Shown here: one piece after another, positions 8,090 to 17,286 of the stretch
Layout: each line of letters opens with the position of its first letter
How positions within the stretch are numbered: the stretch's first letter is position 1
Assembly: GCA_017937485.1 (NCBI GenBank)
Contig: JAGBDN010000096.1
Location: forward strand, 1 to 40,800
Direction of reading: 5' to 3'
Origin: Thermoguttaceae bacterium
GTDB lineage: Bacteria; Planctomycetota; Planctomycetia; Pirellulales; Thermoguttaceae
DNA length: 40,800 bases
Notes under the pieces: generated by a model
The model's database searches: none
What the model was told of the DNA's origin: nothing
What the model saw: only the letters and a program-made list of their open reading frames with translations
Translations under genes and position numbers: made by a program

Positions 8090-9121
8090 ATGCAAGGCGA
8101 ATTCCGTTTCTCGTTCGGCCCTTGGAACATTCACGAAGGCGCCGACCCGTTCGGCCCGGAAGTCCGCAAATCGATTCCGTTCAACAAAAAACTGGAAACG
8201 TACAAAAAAATGGGGTTCGACGGCGTCCAATTCCACGACGACGACGCCGTTCCGAATATGAACGAAATGTCGCCGGACGCGATTATTAAGGAAGCGTCGG
8301 AACTGAAAAAGACGCTCGACGATCACGGCCTCGTCGCCGAGTTCGTCGCGCCGCGCCTTTGGTTCGACCCGCGCACCATCGACGGCGGTTTCACCTCGAA
8401 CTGCGCCGAATGCCGCCAATACGCGATCGAGCGCGCCAAACGCACCGCCGATATCGCGACCGCGCTCGGGACGAAGAACGTCGTTTTTTGGCTCGCCCGC
8501 GAAGGCACCTACATCCGCGAAGCGAAAGACCCGGTCGTCGCGACCGAACGGATCGCCGAAGCGCTCCAAATCCTCCTCGATTACAACAAAGATATCCGCG
8601 TGATGATCGAGTCGAAGCCGAACGAACCGGTCGACCACGCTTACATTCCGACGATCGGGCACGCTATCGCGCTCGGTTTGATGACGAACGCTCCGGAACG
8701 CGTCGGTTGCCTCATCGAGTCGGCGCACTCGATTCTCGCCAACCTTTCGCCGTCCGACGAAATGGGCTTCGCGCTCGCGCACAAGAAACTTTGGAGCGTT
8801 CACCTCAACGACCAAAACGGTCTTAAATTCGACCAAGACTTGACGTTCGGCGCCGTCGATCCGCGTCGCGCGCTGAACCAAGTTCGCGTTTTGGACCGAC
8901 ACGGCTTCGGTCGCAACGGCGAATGGGTCGGTCTCGACGTCAAAGTGATGCGCACCCAAAAAGACGACGTCGCGCTCAAGCACCTCGACTACAGCCGCAA
9001 AATTTTCCTCCGTTTGCTCGAAATCAGCCGTTCGCTCGACGACGCGAAGATCGCCGAACTACAAGCGGAACGCGACTACGAGGAACTCAACTGGTACATT
9101 CTCGACGCGATGCTGAAATAA
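8090..9121 (+). CDS. xylA: Xylose isomerase (class I-like, compact)
   Basis: This enzyme interconverts an aldose and a ketose (canonically D-xylose/D-xylulose) using two divalent metal ions. The 343-aa protein shows the family motifs in order: FGPWN near the N terminus, VQFHDDD with catalytic His49 and Asp52, WLAREGTY (equivalent to WGGREG), IESKPNEP with metal Glu174 and Lys176, IESAH with Glu210 and His213, SVHLNDQNG and KFDQDLTFG (metal aspartates), and GLDVKVMRT. It is a little shorter than the ~390-aa actinobacterial type, so the true sugar could differ (rhamnose or another aldose). AGGAG lies about 8 nt upstream of ATG 8090. It has its own strong promoter and heads the carbohydrate block. 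Confidence 0.9.
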   Translation: MQGEFRFSFGPWNIHEGADPFGPEVRKSIPFNKKLETYKKMGFDGVQFHDDDAVPNMNEMSPDAIIKEASELKKTLDDHGLVAEFVAPRLWFDPRTIDGGFTSNCAECRQYAIERAKRTADIATALGTKNVVFWLAREGTYIREAKDPVVATERIAEALQILLDYNKDIRVMIESKPNEPVDHAYIPTIGHAIALGLMTNAPERVGCLIESAHSILANLSPSDEMGFALAHKKLWSVHLNDQNGLKFDQDLTFGAVDPRRALNQVRVLDRHGFGRNGEWVGLDVKVMRTQKDDVALKHLDYSRKIFLRLLEISRSLDDAKIAELQAERDYEELNWYILDAMLK

Positions 9122-9557
9122 GCCGCGTTCGCAACCCTCGCAATCCGGCGACTTCCGGCGTTTAACGACGTTCGCGAGCCGCCGGTTTCCCGGTTCCGTT
9201 CCGATTCCCCGTTCCCGTCGACGCGTTCCCCGTTCGAGCCGACGCGCCGACGTCGGGGATTTTGCGTCCCGATTTCGCCGAGCGTTTCGTCGAAAACCGG
9301 TCGTTCGTTCGTCTTCAAGCCGTCCGAGCGTTTCCGTTTGTTTCCCGCCGACGCGCCGTCGTTTTGTTTTTCTTGTCGTTAACGTTTTGACGGCGTTCGC
9401 GTCGTTATTTCTTGCGTTCGTTCCGACGTCCGAGTTCGCCGCCACTTTTCGACGCAACCGGGCAGCCGCCGAACGCGTTCCCGCCGACCTTTATTTAGCG
9501 TTTTTCCAAACCTCCGACGCTAACACCGCCGCGTTCCTTTCCTTCGGAGTCCCTTCG
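9122..9557. other. 436-nt intergenic region, no feature recognised
   Basis: No gene, terminator or convincing promoter was found between xylA and the next gene. A TTGACG at 9388-9393 lacks a -10 hexamer at correct spacing. The sequence is a C/T-rich plus strand with degenerate CGTTCCCCGTTC-like short repeats around 9195-9240. Confidence 0.5.
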
Positions 9558-12473
9558 ATGCGCCGTTCCTCCCGCCGTCCTTTCTCGTCGTCGCGTCGAC
9601 TTGCGACGCTCGCCCTTTTGTTCGCGCCCGGTTTCCTTGCCGCGCCGAACGCTTTCGACCTTCCCGTTTTCGCCGACGAAACGCCCGCCGTCGCGACCGA
9701 TTTTAAGCCCGAATATCCGAACGATCCGCCGCTCGACGCCGTTCCGCGCGAAATCGCCGAATATCGTTCGTTCGTCGTTTTCGATTTCGCCGCCCCCGAC
9801 GCGACCGCCGACGGTTGGGCGTCGGGCCCTTCCGCCAAGATCGAAGGAATCGCCGACGGCGTTCTCAAAGTCCGCGCGACCGGCGACGACCCTTATTTCT
9901 TCACCCCGATGTTAAACGGGATAAAGTTTAACGCCGACGGTTCCCCGCGAACGCTCTCCGGAACGACGCTCGTCCGCCTCCGAATGCGAACGACGACGAC
10001 CGGCGGCGGTCAGTTTTTCAGCGCCGAAACCGCGTTCCCGGAATACGACGAGAGCCGCGCGCCCCGTTTCCCGTTGGCGACCGACGGCGAATTTCACGAT
10101 TATCTCGTTCCGGTTGAAACGGTTAGTCCGCTTTTGCGTCTCCGTCTCGACCCCGGGAACGACGCGGGCGAAATTGAAATCGAACGGCTCGAACTAATCG
10201 AAGTCGTTTACAAGCCGGTCAAATTCGGCGTTTCGACGGTCGCGGACGGCAAGTTGACGTTCGCCCTGAAGAACGGCGCCCCGACGCCGACGCGGTTGAA
10301 ACTCGATTATCTCGGCGTCGACTCGGTCAAATCTTACCCCGGCGCGAACGTCGAAATCGCCGACGACGCCCAAATCGACCTCTATTACCCGAAAAAAGCG
10401 CCGTTTGAAACGATCGAAGTCGTCGGAACGCAACCCGTTTCCAACGAACGAATTACGCGCCGTTTCTTCGCGTTTCACGAAGACGTCGCCGACGCGAAAG
10501 CCGCCGACGCCGCTTACGTCGCCGCCGCCCCGACGCTCAAAAACGACCGTCTCGAAGTCCGTTTCGCTCCGGACGCGTCGGGCGCCGAAATCTTCCGTTC
10601 GGGCAACCGGGTCGCCGTTTTGACGCCCCTTCTCGTCGAAGACGGCGACGGCGCGAAAACCGTCCCGACGGAACATACCGACGCGGGAATCGACGCCGCG
10701 CTCGCCGCCTCCGACGCCGAAAAAGCCGCTCCAAAAGCGAACGCGCCGAGCCGTTTGCGCCCGGTCTTTCGCTCGCTCGACGCCGAAAAAGCGGAAGCCG
10801 AGTTCGCGCTAACCGACGCGACCGACAAGGTTTGCGGTTCGCTTCGTTTCCGACTCGACGGCGACGTTTTAGCGTTCTCCGCCGACGCGCCGCGCCCGGT
10901 TCATTCGCCGGTCGTTCGCGTTCTCGGCCCGATGAAGCAAGCGATTCTCGCCGGCGTCGAACACCTTGAAACGGGCGAACATTCCTCGTCGACCGCCGAC
11001 TTGGAGACGCCGGAACACATTCGTTTCGCGCCGCCGTCCCTTTGGTTGACGTCGCCCTTTATGTCGGTCGTTTCGGAGCGTTGCGCGGCGGCCCTTCTCT
11101 TCGACGACCCGAACGCTCGGGCGATTTTCGCCGTTCCGAACTTCCTCGACGGCGACGCGAACTCGTCTCGTTTCAACGTTTGCGCTCCGAAAGTCTCCGG
11201 TAAAATCCGAATCGCGGCGCCGGACGAAGCGATCGAAGAGTCGGTTCTTTGGTCGGTTCTCGAACGCGGCGGACTTCCCGAACTTCCCAAGCGACCGCGT
11301 TCGACGGCGGAGCAAGAGGCGCTCCACTTGGCCGGTTTCGAAAAATCGCGTCTCAAGATGGAGGGCGGTTGGGCGCACGCGGTCGGCTCGGGCCTTCCTC
11401 CGTTCCCGTTCGACCCGCATTACGGGAGCGATTTCGTCTCGACGATTTGGGAGTTGACCGGAAAACTTCCCGAAACGCCGCGCCTCGACGTCGGCGGCGG
11501 GCATATCCGCAATTACGTTTCGTTCCTCCTTTCCGGAAAAGCCGACCTATTTTTACGTTGGATTAACGACGAAGCCGCGGGAATCCGCGCGGCGCAACGT
11601 CCGGACGGTTCGTTCCGCTACTCCGGCAAGTTTTTGCGCGGGCATTGGACCGATTACGCGTCCGGCGACTGCGGCAACTACCTCTTCCGCCTCCTCGAAC
11701 ATTGGCGGCTGACCGGCGACAAGGAATCGCTAAACGCCGCGTTGAAGGGACTTGCGTTCGTTAACGAACTGAAAACGCCCCGAGGCGCGCAAGTTTGGGA
11801 ACTCTCGCTGCACACGCCGGACATTATGGGCGCGTCCCGCTGCGTTCTCGCGAACGTTTGGGCGTTCGAGGCGACCGGCGACCGTCAATATCTCGACGCG
11901 GCGCGGCGCTGGGCGCTTTCCGGCGTCCCTTACGTTTACCTTTGGGAGCGTCGGCCGCTCGCCGGAAAAGACGACCCGGTAATGCTTTACGCGACGACGC
12001 CGGTCTTCGGCGCGACCGGTTGGATCGCGCCGAACTGGATCGGGCTTCCGGTGCAATGGTGCGGGCTCGATTACGCTTACGCGCTTTTGCTTCTCGCGCC
12101 GCACGACAAGACGCTCGACTGGCGCAAGTTGGCCGAGGGAATCGTTATCTCCGCCGAAGAGCAGGTTTACCCGGACGGCCCGTTCGTCGGCCTCCTCCCG
12201 GACTCCTTCAATTTGGCGGCGCAACTCCGCAATCCTTACAACATTAACCCTTGCGTCGTTCATATGTTGCGACGTTTGCTCGACGGTCGCCCGACCAACG
12301 TTTCGGTCGTCGACGTCGCCGGTCGCCGCGTCGTTTCGCCCTTCCCGGCCCGCGCCGAAGGTTCGACGCTGAAAATCGACGCGCCCGCAGGAACGACGTA
12401 TCAAATCGTCGTCGACGGCAAGGAAATCCGCGAAATTAAGTCGCAAGGCGCCGACGTCGTCTCGTTCGACTGA
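9558..12473 (+). CDS. Large exported protein with alpha/alpha-toroid (six-hairpin glycosidase-like) C-terminal domain
   Basis: The 971-aa product starts with a signal peptide (Arg-rich n-region, hydrophobic core, cleavage likely near VFADE). Residues about 60-240 look like a beta-sandwich carbohydrate-binding or laminin-G-like module, followed by further beta-rich sequence. The region about 600-930 is helical, with repeated Trp/Tyr/His-rich hairpins (GGWAHAVGSG, RPDGSFRYSG, YASGDCGNYLFRLLEHW, NPYNINPCVVHMLRRL) as in (alpha/alpha)6 glycosidases and polysaccharide lyases. The final ~60 residues resemble a C-terminal beta domain. I do not recognise a named family, so function (an extracellular sugar-cleaving enzyme) is inferred from the fold-like pattern and from neighbours xylA and GH32. 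CGGAG precedes ATG 9558, which gives the expected signal peptide. Confidence 0.7.
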   Translation: MRRSSRRPFSSSRRLATLALLFAPGFLAAPNAFDLPVFADETPAVATDFKPEYPNDPPLDAVPREIAEYRSFVVFDFAAPDATADGWASGPSAKIEGIADGVLKVRATGDDPYFFTPMLNGIKFNADGSPRTLSGTTLVRLRMRTTTTGGGQFFSAETAFPEYDESRAPRFPLATDGEFHDYLVPVETVSPLLRLRLDPGNDAGEIEIERLELIEVVYKPVKFGVSTVADGKLTFALKNGAPTPTRLKLDYLGVDSVKSYPGANVEIADDAQIDLYYPKKAPFETIEVVGTQPVSNERITRRFFAFHEDVADAKAADAAYVAAAPTLKNDRLEVRFAPDASGAEIFRSGNRVAVLTPLLVEDGDGAKTVPTEHTDAGIDAALAASDAEKAAPKANAPSRLRPVFRSLDAEKAEAEFALTDATDKVCGSLRFRLDGDVLAFSADAPRPVHSPVVRVLGPMKQAILAGVEHLETGEHSSSTADLETPEHIRFAPPSLWLTSPFMSVVSERCAAALLFDDPNARAIFAVPNFLDGDANSSRFNVCAPKVSGKIRIAAPDEAIEESVLWSVLERGGLPELPKRPRSTAEQEALHLAGFEKSRLKMEGGWAHAVGSGLPPFPFDPHYGSDFVSTIWELTGKLPETPRLDVGGGHIRNYVSFLLSGKADLFLRWINDEAAGIRAAQRPDGSFRYSGKFLRGHWTDYASGDCGNYLFRLLEHWRLTGDKESLNAALKGLAFVNELKTPRGAQVWELSLHTPDIMGASRCVLANVWAFEATGDRQYLDAARRWALSGVPYVYLWERRPLAGKDDPVMLYATTPVFGATGWIAPNWIGLPVQWCGLDYAYALLLLAPHDKTLDWRKLAEGIVISAEEQVYPDGPFVGLLPDSFNLAAQLRNPYNINPCVVHMLRRLLDGRPTNVSVVDVAGRRVVSPFPARAEGSTLKIDAPAGTTYQIVVDGKEIREIKSQGADVVSFD

Positions 12474-12542
12474 CCGAACGCCGCGCCGCTCTTCCCGACG
12501 GCGCCGCAAAAGCGCCCCGCCGCCGCCCGTTTAAATCGTTTT

Positions 12543-12577
12543 ACGTCGACGCGTTAGCCTTCGCGGCGCGTCGACGT
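12543..12577 (+). terminator. Hairpin, possible weak terminator or operator
   Basis: A perfect 11-bp stem (ACGTCGACGCG at 12543-12553 with its complement at 12567-12577) and a 13-nt loop, but only TTTC follows. It may attenuate transcription between the toroid protein and the oxidoreductase gene rather than fully terminate it. Confidence 0.45.
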
Positions 12578-12653
12578 TTCAATCGTTTCGCCCTTATTTA
12601 TTTCATCGCAAAATTTTGTCGCGAATCCAACTTTTTACCGCAAAGGAATTACG

Positions 12654-13898
12654 ATGACGTTATTCAATTCGTCGCGGCGACGTTTCCTGCAAACGGGCGT
12701 CGCGTCCGCCGGTCTCGTCTCCGCTAATTTACTCTTCGGCGCCGAGTTACGCCAAGACGACTCGACGCCGCAAACCCCGAAAGATATCGCCGGTTTCGAC
12801 GAAACGCAAACGAATATCGACGAAGCCCGCGCTTGGGAACCGTTCACCGACCGCAAAATCCGCGTTGGAATCGCCGGTTTCGGCTTGTGCCAATTCGGCG
12901 CCGCGTTCAGTTTCGAAAATCACCCGAACGTCGAAGTCGTCGCCGTAACCGATTTGATTCCGGAACGTTGCGCCGGACTCGCGAAGGCTTGCCGTTGCGA
13001 AAAAACCTATCCGTCGCTCGAAGAAATGCTGAAAGACGACTCGATCGAAGCCGTTTTTCTCGCGACCGACGCCGCGTCGCACGCCGAGCATACGCTCGCT
13101 TCGCTCAAAGCCGGCAAACACGTCGCCTGCGCCGTCCCCGCCGTCTTGGGAAGCCTCGAAGACGCCGACCGTCTCTTCGAAGCTGTTAAAGAAACCGGAC
13201 TTACGTATATGATGTTCGAAACAAGCGCTTACCGAGACGACGCCTACGCGACGCGCCAACTTTACAAAGCGGGCGTTTTCGGCAAAATGGTCTACTCCGA
13301 AGGCGAGTACAACCACTACTACGGAACGCCCCTTCCGAGCTTCCGCGAATGGCGAACAGGCCTTCCGCCGCTCTTTTACCCGACGCACGCGACCGGCTAT
13401 TACACCTGCGTTACAGGACATAGTTTCACGGAGGTTTCGGCGCTCGGCAACCGCGGAATCGTCCCGCAATACCAAGCGAAAAACAACCGTTACCAAAATC
13501 CGTTCGGCACCGAAGTCGCTCTCTTCCGAACGAGCGAAGGCGGAATGGCGCGTATGACGGTTAGCCGCGACACTCCCGGCGCCGGAAGCGAATCGGGGCG
13601 CAACCGCGGTCAAAAGGGCGTTTACACCGACGCGTTCTACACGGAAATCCCGGAAGTCGAAGAACTTGCTAAAACGGTCGATATTCTCAAACCGGGTTTG
13701 CCGCCGGGCGTCGACGCGGGCGGACACGGCGGGTCGCACGGTTACCTGACGACCGAATTTATCGACGCGCTCCTTCGCGAACGGAAACCGTTGGTCGACA
13801 TTGCGACGGCGCTAAACACAACGGTTTGCGGTATCGTCGCGCACCAATCGGCGCTTCGCGACGGTGAAACGCTGAAAATCCCGCAATACAAATTTTAA
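12654..13898 (+). CDS. Gfo/Idh/MocA family oxidoreductase, Tat-exported
   Basis: The 414-aa protein has a twin-arginine signal (SRRRFLQTG, residues 7-15) and then a Rossmann domain beginning RVGIAGFGLCQFG (dinucleotide-binding glycines at about 72-82), DLIPERC, and a KAGKHVACAVP segment in the place where the family usually has EKP. That AVP variant, followed by the SAYRDDAY and GEYNHYYGTPLP segments, recalls exported family members that use bound NAD in glycoside hydrolysis (GH109-like) as well as ordinary sugar dehydrogenases; I cannot choose between them. AAAGGAA lies upstream of ATG 12654. It is followed after 40 nt by the GH32 gene, so both are probably co-transcribed and act on the same sugar outside the cytoplasm. 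Confidence 0.88.
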   Translation: MTLFNSSRRRFLQTGVASAGLVSANLLFGAELRQDDSTPQTPKDIAGFDETQTNIDEARAWEPFTDRKIRVGIAGFGLCQFGAAFSFENHPNVEVVAVTDLIPERCAGLAKACRCEKTYPSLEEMLKDDSIEAVFLATDAASHAEHTLASLKAGKHVACAVPAVLGSLEDADRLFEAVKETGLTYMMFETSAYRDDAYATRQLYKAGVFGKMVYSEGEYNHYYGTPLPSFREWRTGLPPLFYPTHATGYYTCVTGHSFTEVSALGNRGIVPQYQAKNNRYQNPFGTEVALFRTSEGGMARMTVSRDTPGAGSESGRNRGQKGVYTDAFYTEIPEVEELAKTVDILKPGLPPGVDAGGHGGSHGYLTTEFIDALLRERKPLVDIATALNTTVCGIVAHQSALRDGETLKIPQYKF

Positions 13899-13938
13899 CT
13901 AAAAACTCGCGCCTCTTTAATCAACAACGGATTACGCA

Positions 13939-16143
13939 ATGCGAAAATCAAAGCATTTATTGGGAGCGCTCGCGGCGACGCTCTTCGGAACCGCCGCGTT
14001 CGCCGCCGACGGCGATATTCTCGTCGCGGATTTTAACGGCAAGGATTACGGCGCTTGGCGCGTCGAGGGCGAAGCGTTCGGAACCGCTCCGGCGCCCGGA
14101 ACGCTCCCGGGTCAAATGGACGTTTCCGGCTTTCGCGGCGCGGGTCTCGTCAACTCTTTCGTCGGCGGCGACCGAACGACCGGAACGCTAACGTCGCCGG
14201 AAGTCGTTTTGAGCAAACCGTTTGTCAACTTCCTTATCGGAGGCGGCGGACACGACGGGACGCGCTTCGAACTCCTCGTCGACGGCGCCGTCGTCCGCGT
14301 CGCTCGGGGCCCGAACGTCGTTCCGGGCGGCTCCGAGAAGCTCGATTGGGCGACTTGGGACGTCGCGGAGTTCCTCGGCAAAAAGGCGATTTTCCGCGTC
14401 GTCGACGAAGGAACCGGCGGTTGGGGACACATTAACGTCGACGAAATCGGTTTAAGTAACAAAAAACGCGCCGCGTCGGATCGCATCGTCGAAATTTCGG
14501 TCGACCGCCGCCACTTGCTCGTCCCGATCAAGGCCGGGTCGCCGCAACGTTGGGTTCGAATCGAAGTCGACGGCAAAATCGAGCGCGAGTTCGAAGCGGA
14601 GCTCGCCGGCGCCTCCGAGACGCCCGACTTTTACGCAAACGTCGACGCTAAAGATTGGCAAGGCAAGAAGATAAGCGTCGTCTTCGAAAAGACTTACCCG
14701 GAAGAAACGTTCGCCGAATTTCAACTTTCCGACGAATTTTACGGCGGAGCCGAGTCGTACAACGAAAAGTACCGCCCGCAATTCCACTTCTCGCCGCGAC
14801 GCGGTTGGACGAACGACCCAAACGGTCTCGTTTATTATAAAGGCCGTTATCACTTGTTTTACCAACACAACCCGTTTGCCGCGAAATGGGGCAATATGAC
14901 TTGGGGACACGCGACGAGCCCCGACCTCCTCCACTGGACGGAAGCGCCCGACGCCCTGACGCCGGACCCGCTCGGGACGATCTTCTCCGGCTCCGGCGCC
15001 GTCGACTGGAAGAATACGACCGGCTTCCAAACCGACCCGCAAGGCGAGCCGCCGCTTGTCTTTATGTTCACCTACAACGGGCCGAATATGCGTTACGGAA
15101 ATAAAGCGTCGCAGGCGCTCGCGTACTCGCTCGACGGCGGCGAAACGTTAATCAAATACGACGGCAATCCGACGATTCCGCATATCGTCGGCGGCAACCG
15201 CGACCCGAAAATCTTTTGGCATGAAGCGACAAGTCGTTGGGTGACGCCTCTTTATATGGACGGCGAAGATTACGCGATTTTCACCTCCCCCGATTTGAAA
15301 ACTTGGACGAAAACCTGCGACGTGAAGAAACTCGGCTGTTCGGAGTGCCCGGATATGTTCGCGCTTCCGGTCGACGGCGACGAGTCGAAAACGCTTTGGG
15401 TCTTTTGGGGCGGGAACGGCAAGTACGTCCTCGGCGACTTCGACGGCGAAACGTTTACGCCGCAAACGGCGCCGCTCGACGCGAAATGGGGCGGGAACGA
15501 TTACGCCGCGCAAACCTACTCCGACGTCCCGGGCCGCCGGATTCAATTCTCTTGGATGCAGGGCGGCTCCTATCCCGGAATGCCGTTCACGCAACAGTTT
15601 AGCGTCCCGCGCGAACTGACGCTCCGCTCGACTCCGGACGGCGTTCGCCTTTGCATTAATCCGGTCGAAGAGCTGAAAACGCTTCGCGACAAGCCGCTTG
15701 CGTTGCGCGTAAAATCGCAAGACAACGGCGCCGCCGCGTTCGTTCCGGTTCCGAGCCGAGGCGACTCCGCGTCGTTCGACTTACTCGACGTCGAAATCGT
15801 CTTCGAGCTAGAGAACGTCGCGTCGCAAACGGTCGCGATTCGGGGTCGCAAAATCGAGCTGAATTTCGCCGAAAAGACGCTCAAACACGACGGCGTCGTC
15901 GCGCCCCTTGCGGTCGTCGACGGCAAAGTTTCGCTCCGCGTCGTTCTCGACCGAACGTCGATCGAAATTTTCGCGAACGACGGTTTGTCGCAAATCGCGA
16001 AGTGTTTCGTTCCGGCCGACAAGAACGACGCGCCGGTCGTCGAATTTTCTCCGGCGGTCGCTCAAAACGCCGACAAAAACGTTCGCAGCGAAACGAAACT
16101 TGAAGTTTACCCGATGCGGAGCGTTTGGAACGCCGAAAAATAA
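13939..16143 (+). CDS. Glycoside hydrolase family 32 (levanase/inulinase-type beta-fructosidase), exported
   Basis: This enzyme hydrolyses beta-fructosidic bonds in levan, inulin or sucrose. The 734-aa protein has a signal peptide (cleavage near AFAAD), an N-terminal beta-rich accessory module (residues about 30-270), then the GH32 five-bladed propeller with all catalytic motifs: WTNDPNG (nucleophile Asp293), RDPK (421-424, stabilising Asp422) and SECPDMF (acid/base Glu469, Cys470). A C-terminal beta-sandwich ends with the SLRVVLDRTSIEIFANDG signature. The catalytic residues are intact, so it should be active. It is last gene of the plus-strand carbohydrate block and is followed by a strong terminator at 16194-16250. 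Levanase, inulinase and invertase cannot be separated from sequence alone. Confidence 0.95.
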   Translation: MRKSKHLLGALAATLFGTAAFAADGDILVADFNGKDYGAWRVEGEAFGTAPAPGTLPGQMDVSGFRGAGLVNSFVGGDRTTGTLTSPEVVLSKPFVNFLIGGGGHDGTRFELLVDGAVVRVARGPNVVPGGSEKLDWATWDVAEFLGKKAIFRVVDEGTGGWGHINVDEIGLSNKKRAASDRIVEISVDRRHLLVPIKAGSPQRWVRIEVDGKIEREFEAELAGASETPDFYANVDAKDWQGKKISVVFEKTYPEETFAEFQLSDEFYGGAESYNEKYRPQFHFSPRRGWTNDPNGLVYYKGRYHLFYQHNPFAAKWGNMTWGHATSPDLLHWTEAPDALTPDPLGTIFSGSGAVDWKNTTGFQTDPQGEPPLVFMFTYNGPNMRYGNKASQALAYSLDGGETLIKYDGNPTIPHIVGGNRDPKIFWHEATSRWVTPLYMDGEDYAIFTSPDLKTWTKTCDVKKLGCSECPDMFALPVDGDESKTLWVFWGGNGKYVLGDFDGETFTPQTAPLDAKWGGNDYAAQTYSDVPGRRIQFSWMQGGSYPGMPFTQQFSVPRELTLRSTPDGVRLCINPVEELKTLRDKPLALRVKSQDNGAAAFVPVPSRGDSASFDLLDVEIVFELENVASQTVAIRGRKIELNFAEKTLKHDGVVAPLAVVDGKVSLRVVLDRTSIEIFANDGLSQIAKCFVPADKNDAPVVEFSPAVAQNADKNVRSETKLEVYPMRSVWNAEK

Positions 16144-16193
16144 TCGCCGCAACCGGATGTTTCGCAACGCTTAAAACTCGTTAAGCGCCGAGT

Positions 16194-16250
16194 AAAAAAC
16201 CGCGTCGCGACCGTTGAAGCCCAATCGGTCGCGGCGCGGTTTCCTTTTTT
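16194..16250. terminator. Strong bidirectional terminator
   Basis: A 16-bp stem (16198-16213 / 16226-16241, one G-T wobble) with a 12-nt loop. It is followed on the plus strand by a T-run (16245-16250) and preceded by an A-run (16194-16199) that acts as a T-run on the minus strand. It separates the convergent GH32 and DUF1559 genes. Confidence 0.9.
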
Positions 16251-16278
16251 CGCCGTTCGTTAAGCGCGAAAAACGCCG

Positions 16279-17274
16279 TCAATTTTCCGTCGCGTCGCCC
16301 GAATCGGCGGTCGCCGTTTCGTTTTCCGACGTTTCAACGCTTTCGCTCGTTTCGCCGGTTTCGCTCGACGGTTCGTTTTCGCTCGTTTCAACGCCCTCGC
16401 TCGTTTCGCTCGACGTTTCGTTTTCGCCGTCTTCGCTCGACGGAACCGAATCGGCGATTCCGAGCAGAAGCCGCAAGACGCCGCCGTCGAGTTTCTCCGA
16501 TAAAAATCGCGTCGAACCGTCGAACATAAGGACGTTGGCGCCGCGCCCGTGCCAGCTCCCGAAGTCGACGCGCTCCCGAACCGGCTTCTCGTTCTCCGCC
16601 AAAACTCGAGCCGCCGTCAACTCGACGTCCGGCGCCGTCCAGCAAACCGGCGACTTCCGCTCGACGCAAAGGATCGTATTCGCCGCCCCGTCGCGCAAAT
16701 CCTCCGGCGCGACGCTTGTTCCGTCCGCGCGAAACGCCGTTTCGACGCCGTCTTTCCCACCTTCCTCGCCTTCCCCGCTTTCTTTATTTTCCCCGTCTTT
16801 TCCTTTGTTTCCCTTTTCTCCGCCGTCGCTCAAAACGACCGAAAACGCGCAACGGCAAGTTTTATCGCCGAGCGATTCCGGCGTCGACGCGCACTTGAAG
16901 ACGTTCGGCGTTTGCGAATGAAATTGCGAATTCCAGTCGCTATCCCAAGGTTCGTCGAGCCGAATTTGCGCGAAAAGCGCTTCTTCGTCCAAATACGGCA
17001 GGAGCAGAACCCGCCAAGAATGCAGTTTGCGCCCCTCGGCGTCGACGGTAAACGCCGGCGGATACGTTCCGTTCGCGTCGGCGTACTCGGCGAACGCTTG
17101 GTAAATTCGCCGCAAATTGTTTTCGCAACGCTCGTTGCGCGTCGCCTCTCGCAACCGCAGAAGGAACCCGGCCGTCGCGCCGAGCAGAATCGCCGCGCCG
17201 AAAACCGCCGCCGTTCCAAGCAAAAACCAATACGCCCGACGCCGACGCGCCGCGTTTTTCTCCGTCGTTTCCAT
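16279..17274 (-). CDS. DUF1559 family membrane-anchored protein
   Basis: The 331-aa protein has one transmembrane helix (residues about 15-39) and then the DUF1559 pattern, a family greatly expanded in planctomycetes: NNLRRIYQAF, NGTYPPAF, LHSWRVLLLPYLDEEAL, and near the end NVLMFDGSTRFLS. It lacks the type IV pilin-like GFTLVELL start that many DUF1559 proteins have, so it is a signal-anchored variant. The last ~60 residues are a degenerate Ser/Glu/Thr repeat (SETGETSE-like), probably disordered. It begins 12 nt after the GT9 gene, so it is the third gene of the gmd-GT9-DUF1559 operon; the ribosome site is weak (GAG). Molecular function unknown. Confidence 0.88.
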   Translation of the reverse strand: METTEKNAARRRRAYWFLLGTAAVFGAAILLGATAGFLLRLREATRNERCENNLRRIYQAFAEYADANGTYPPAFTVDAEGRKLHSWRVLLLPYLDEEALFAQIRLDEPWDSDWNSQFHSQTPNVFKCASTPESLGDKTCRCAFSVVLSDGGEKGNKGKDGENKESGEGEEGGKDGVETAFRADGTSVAPEDLRDGAANTILCVERKSPVCWTAPDVELTAARVLAENEKPVRERVDFGSWHGRGANVLMFDGSTRFLSEKLDGGVLRLLLGIADSVPSSEDGENETSSETSEGVETSENEPSSETGETSESVETSENETATADSGDATEN

Positions 17275-17286
17275 AATCGCAACTCG

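Noticed and set aside
9380..9420. Promoter upstream of the toroid-protein gene
   Set aside because: TTGACG at 9388 has no -10 hexamer 16-18 nt downstream.
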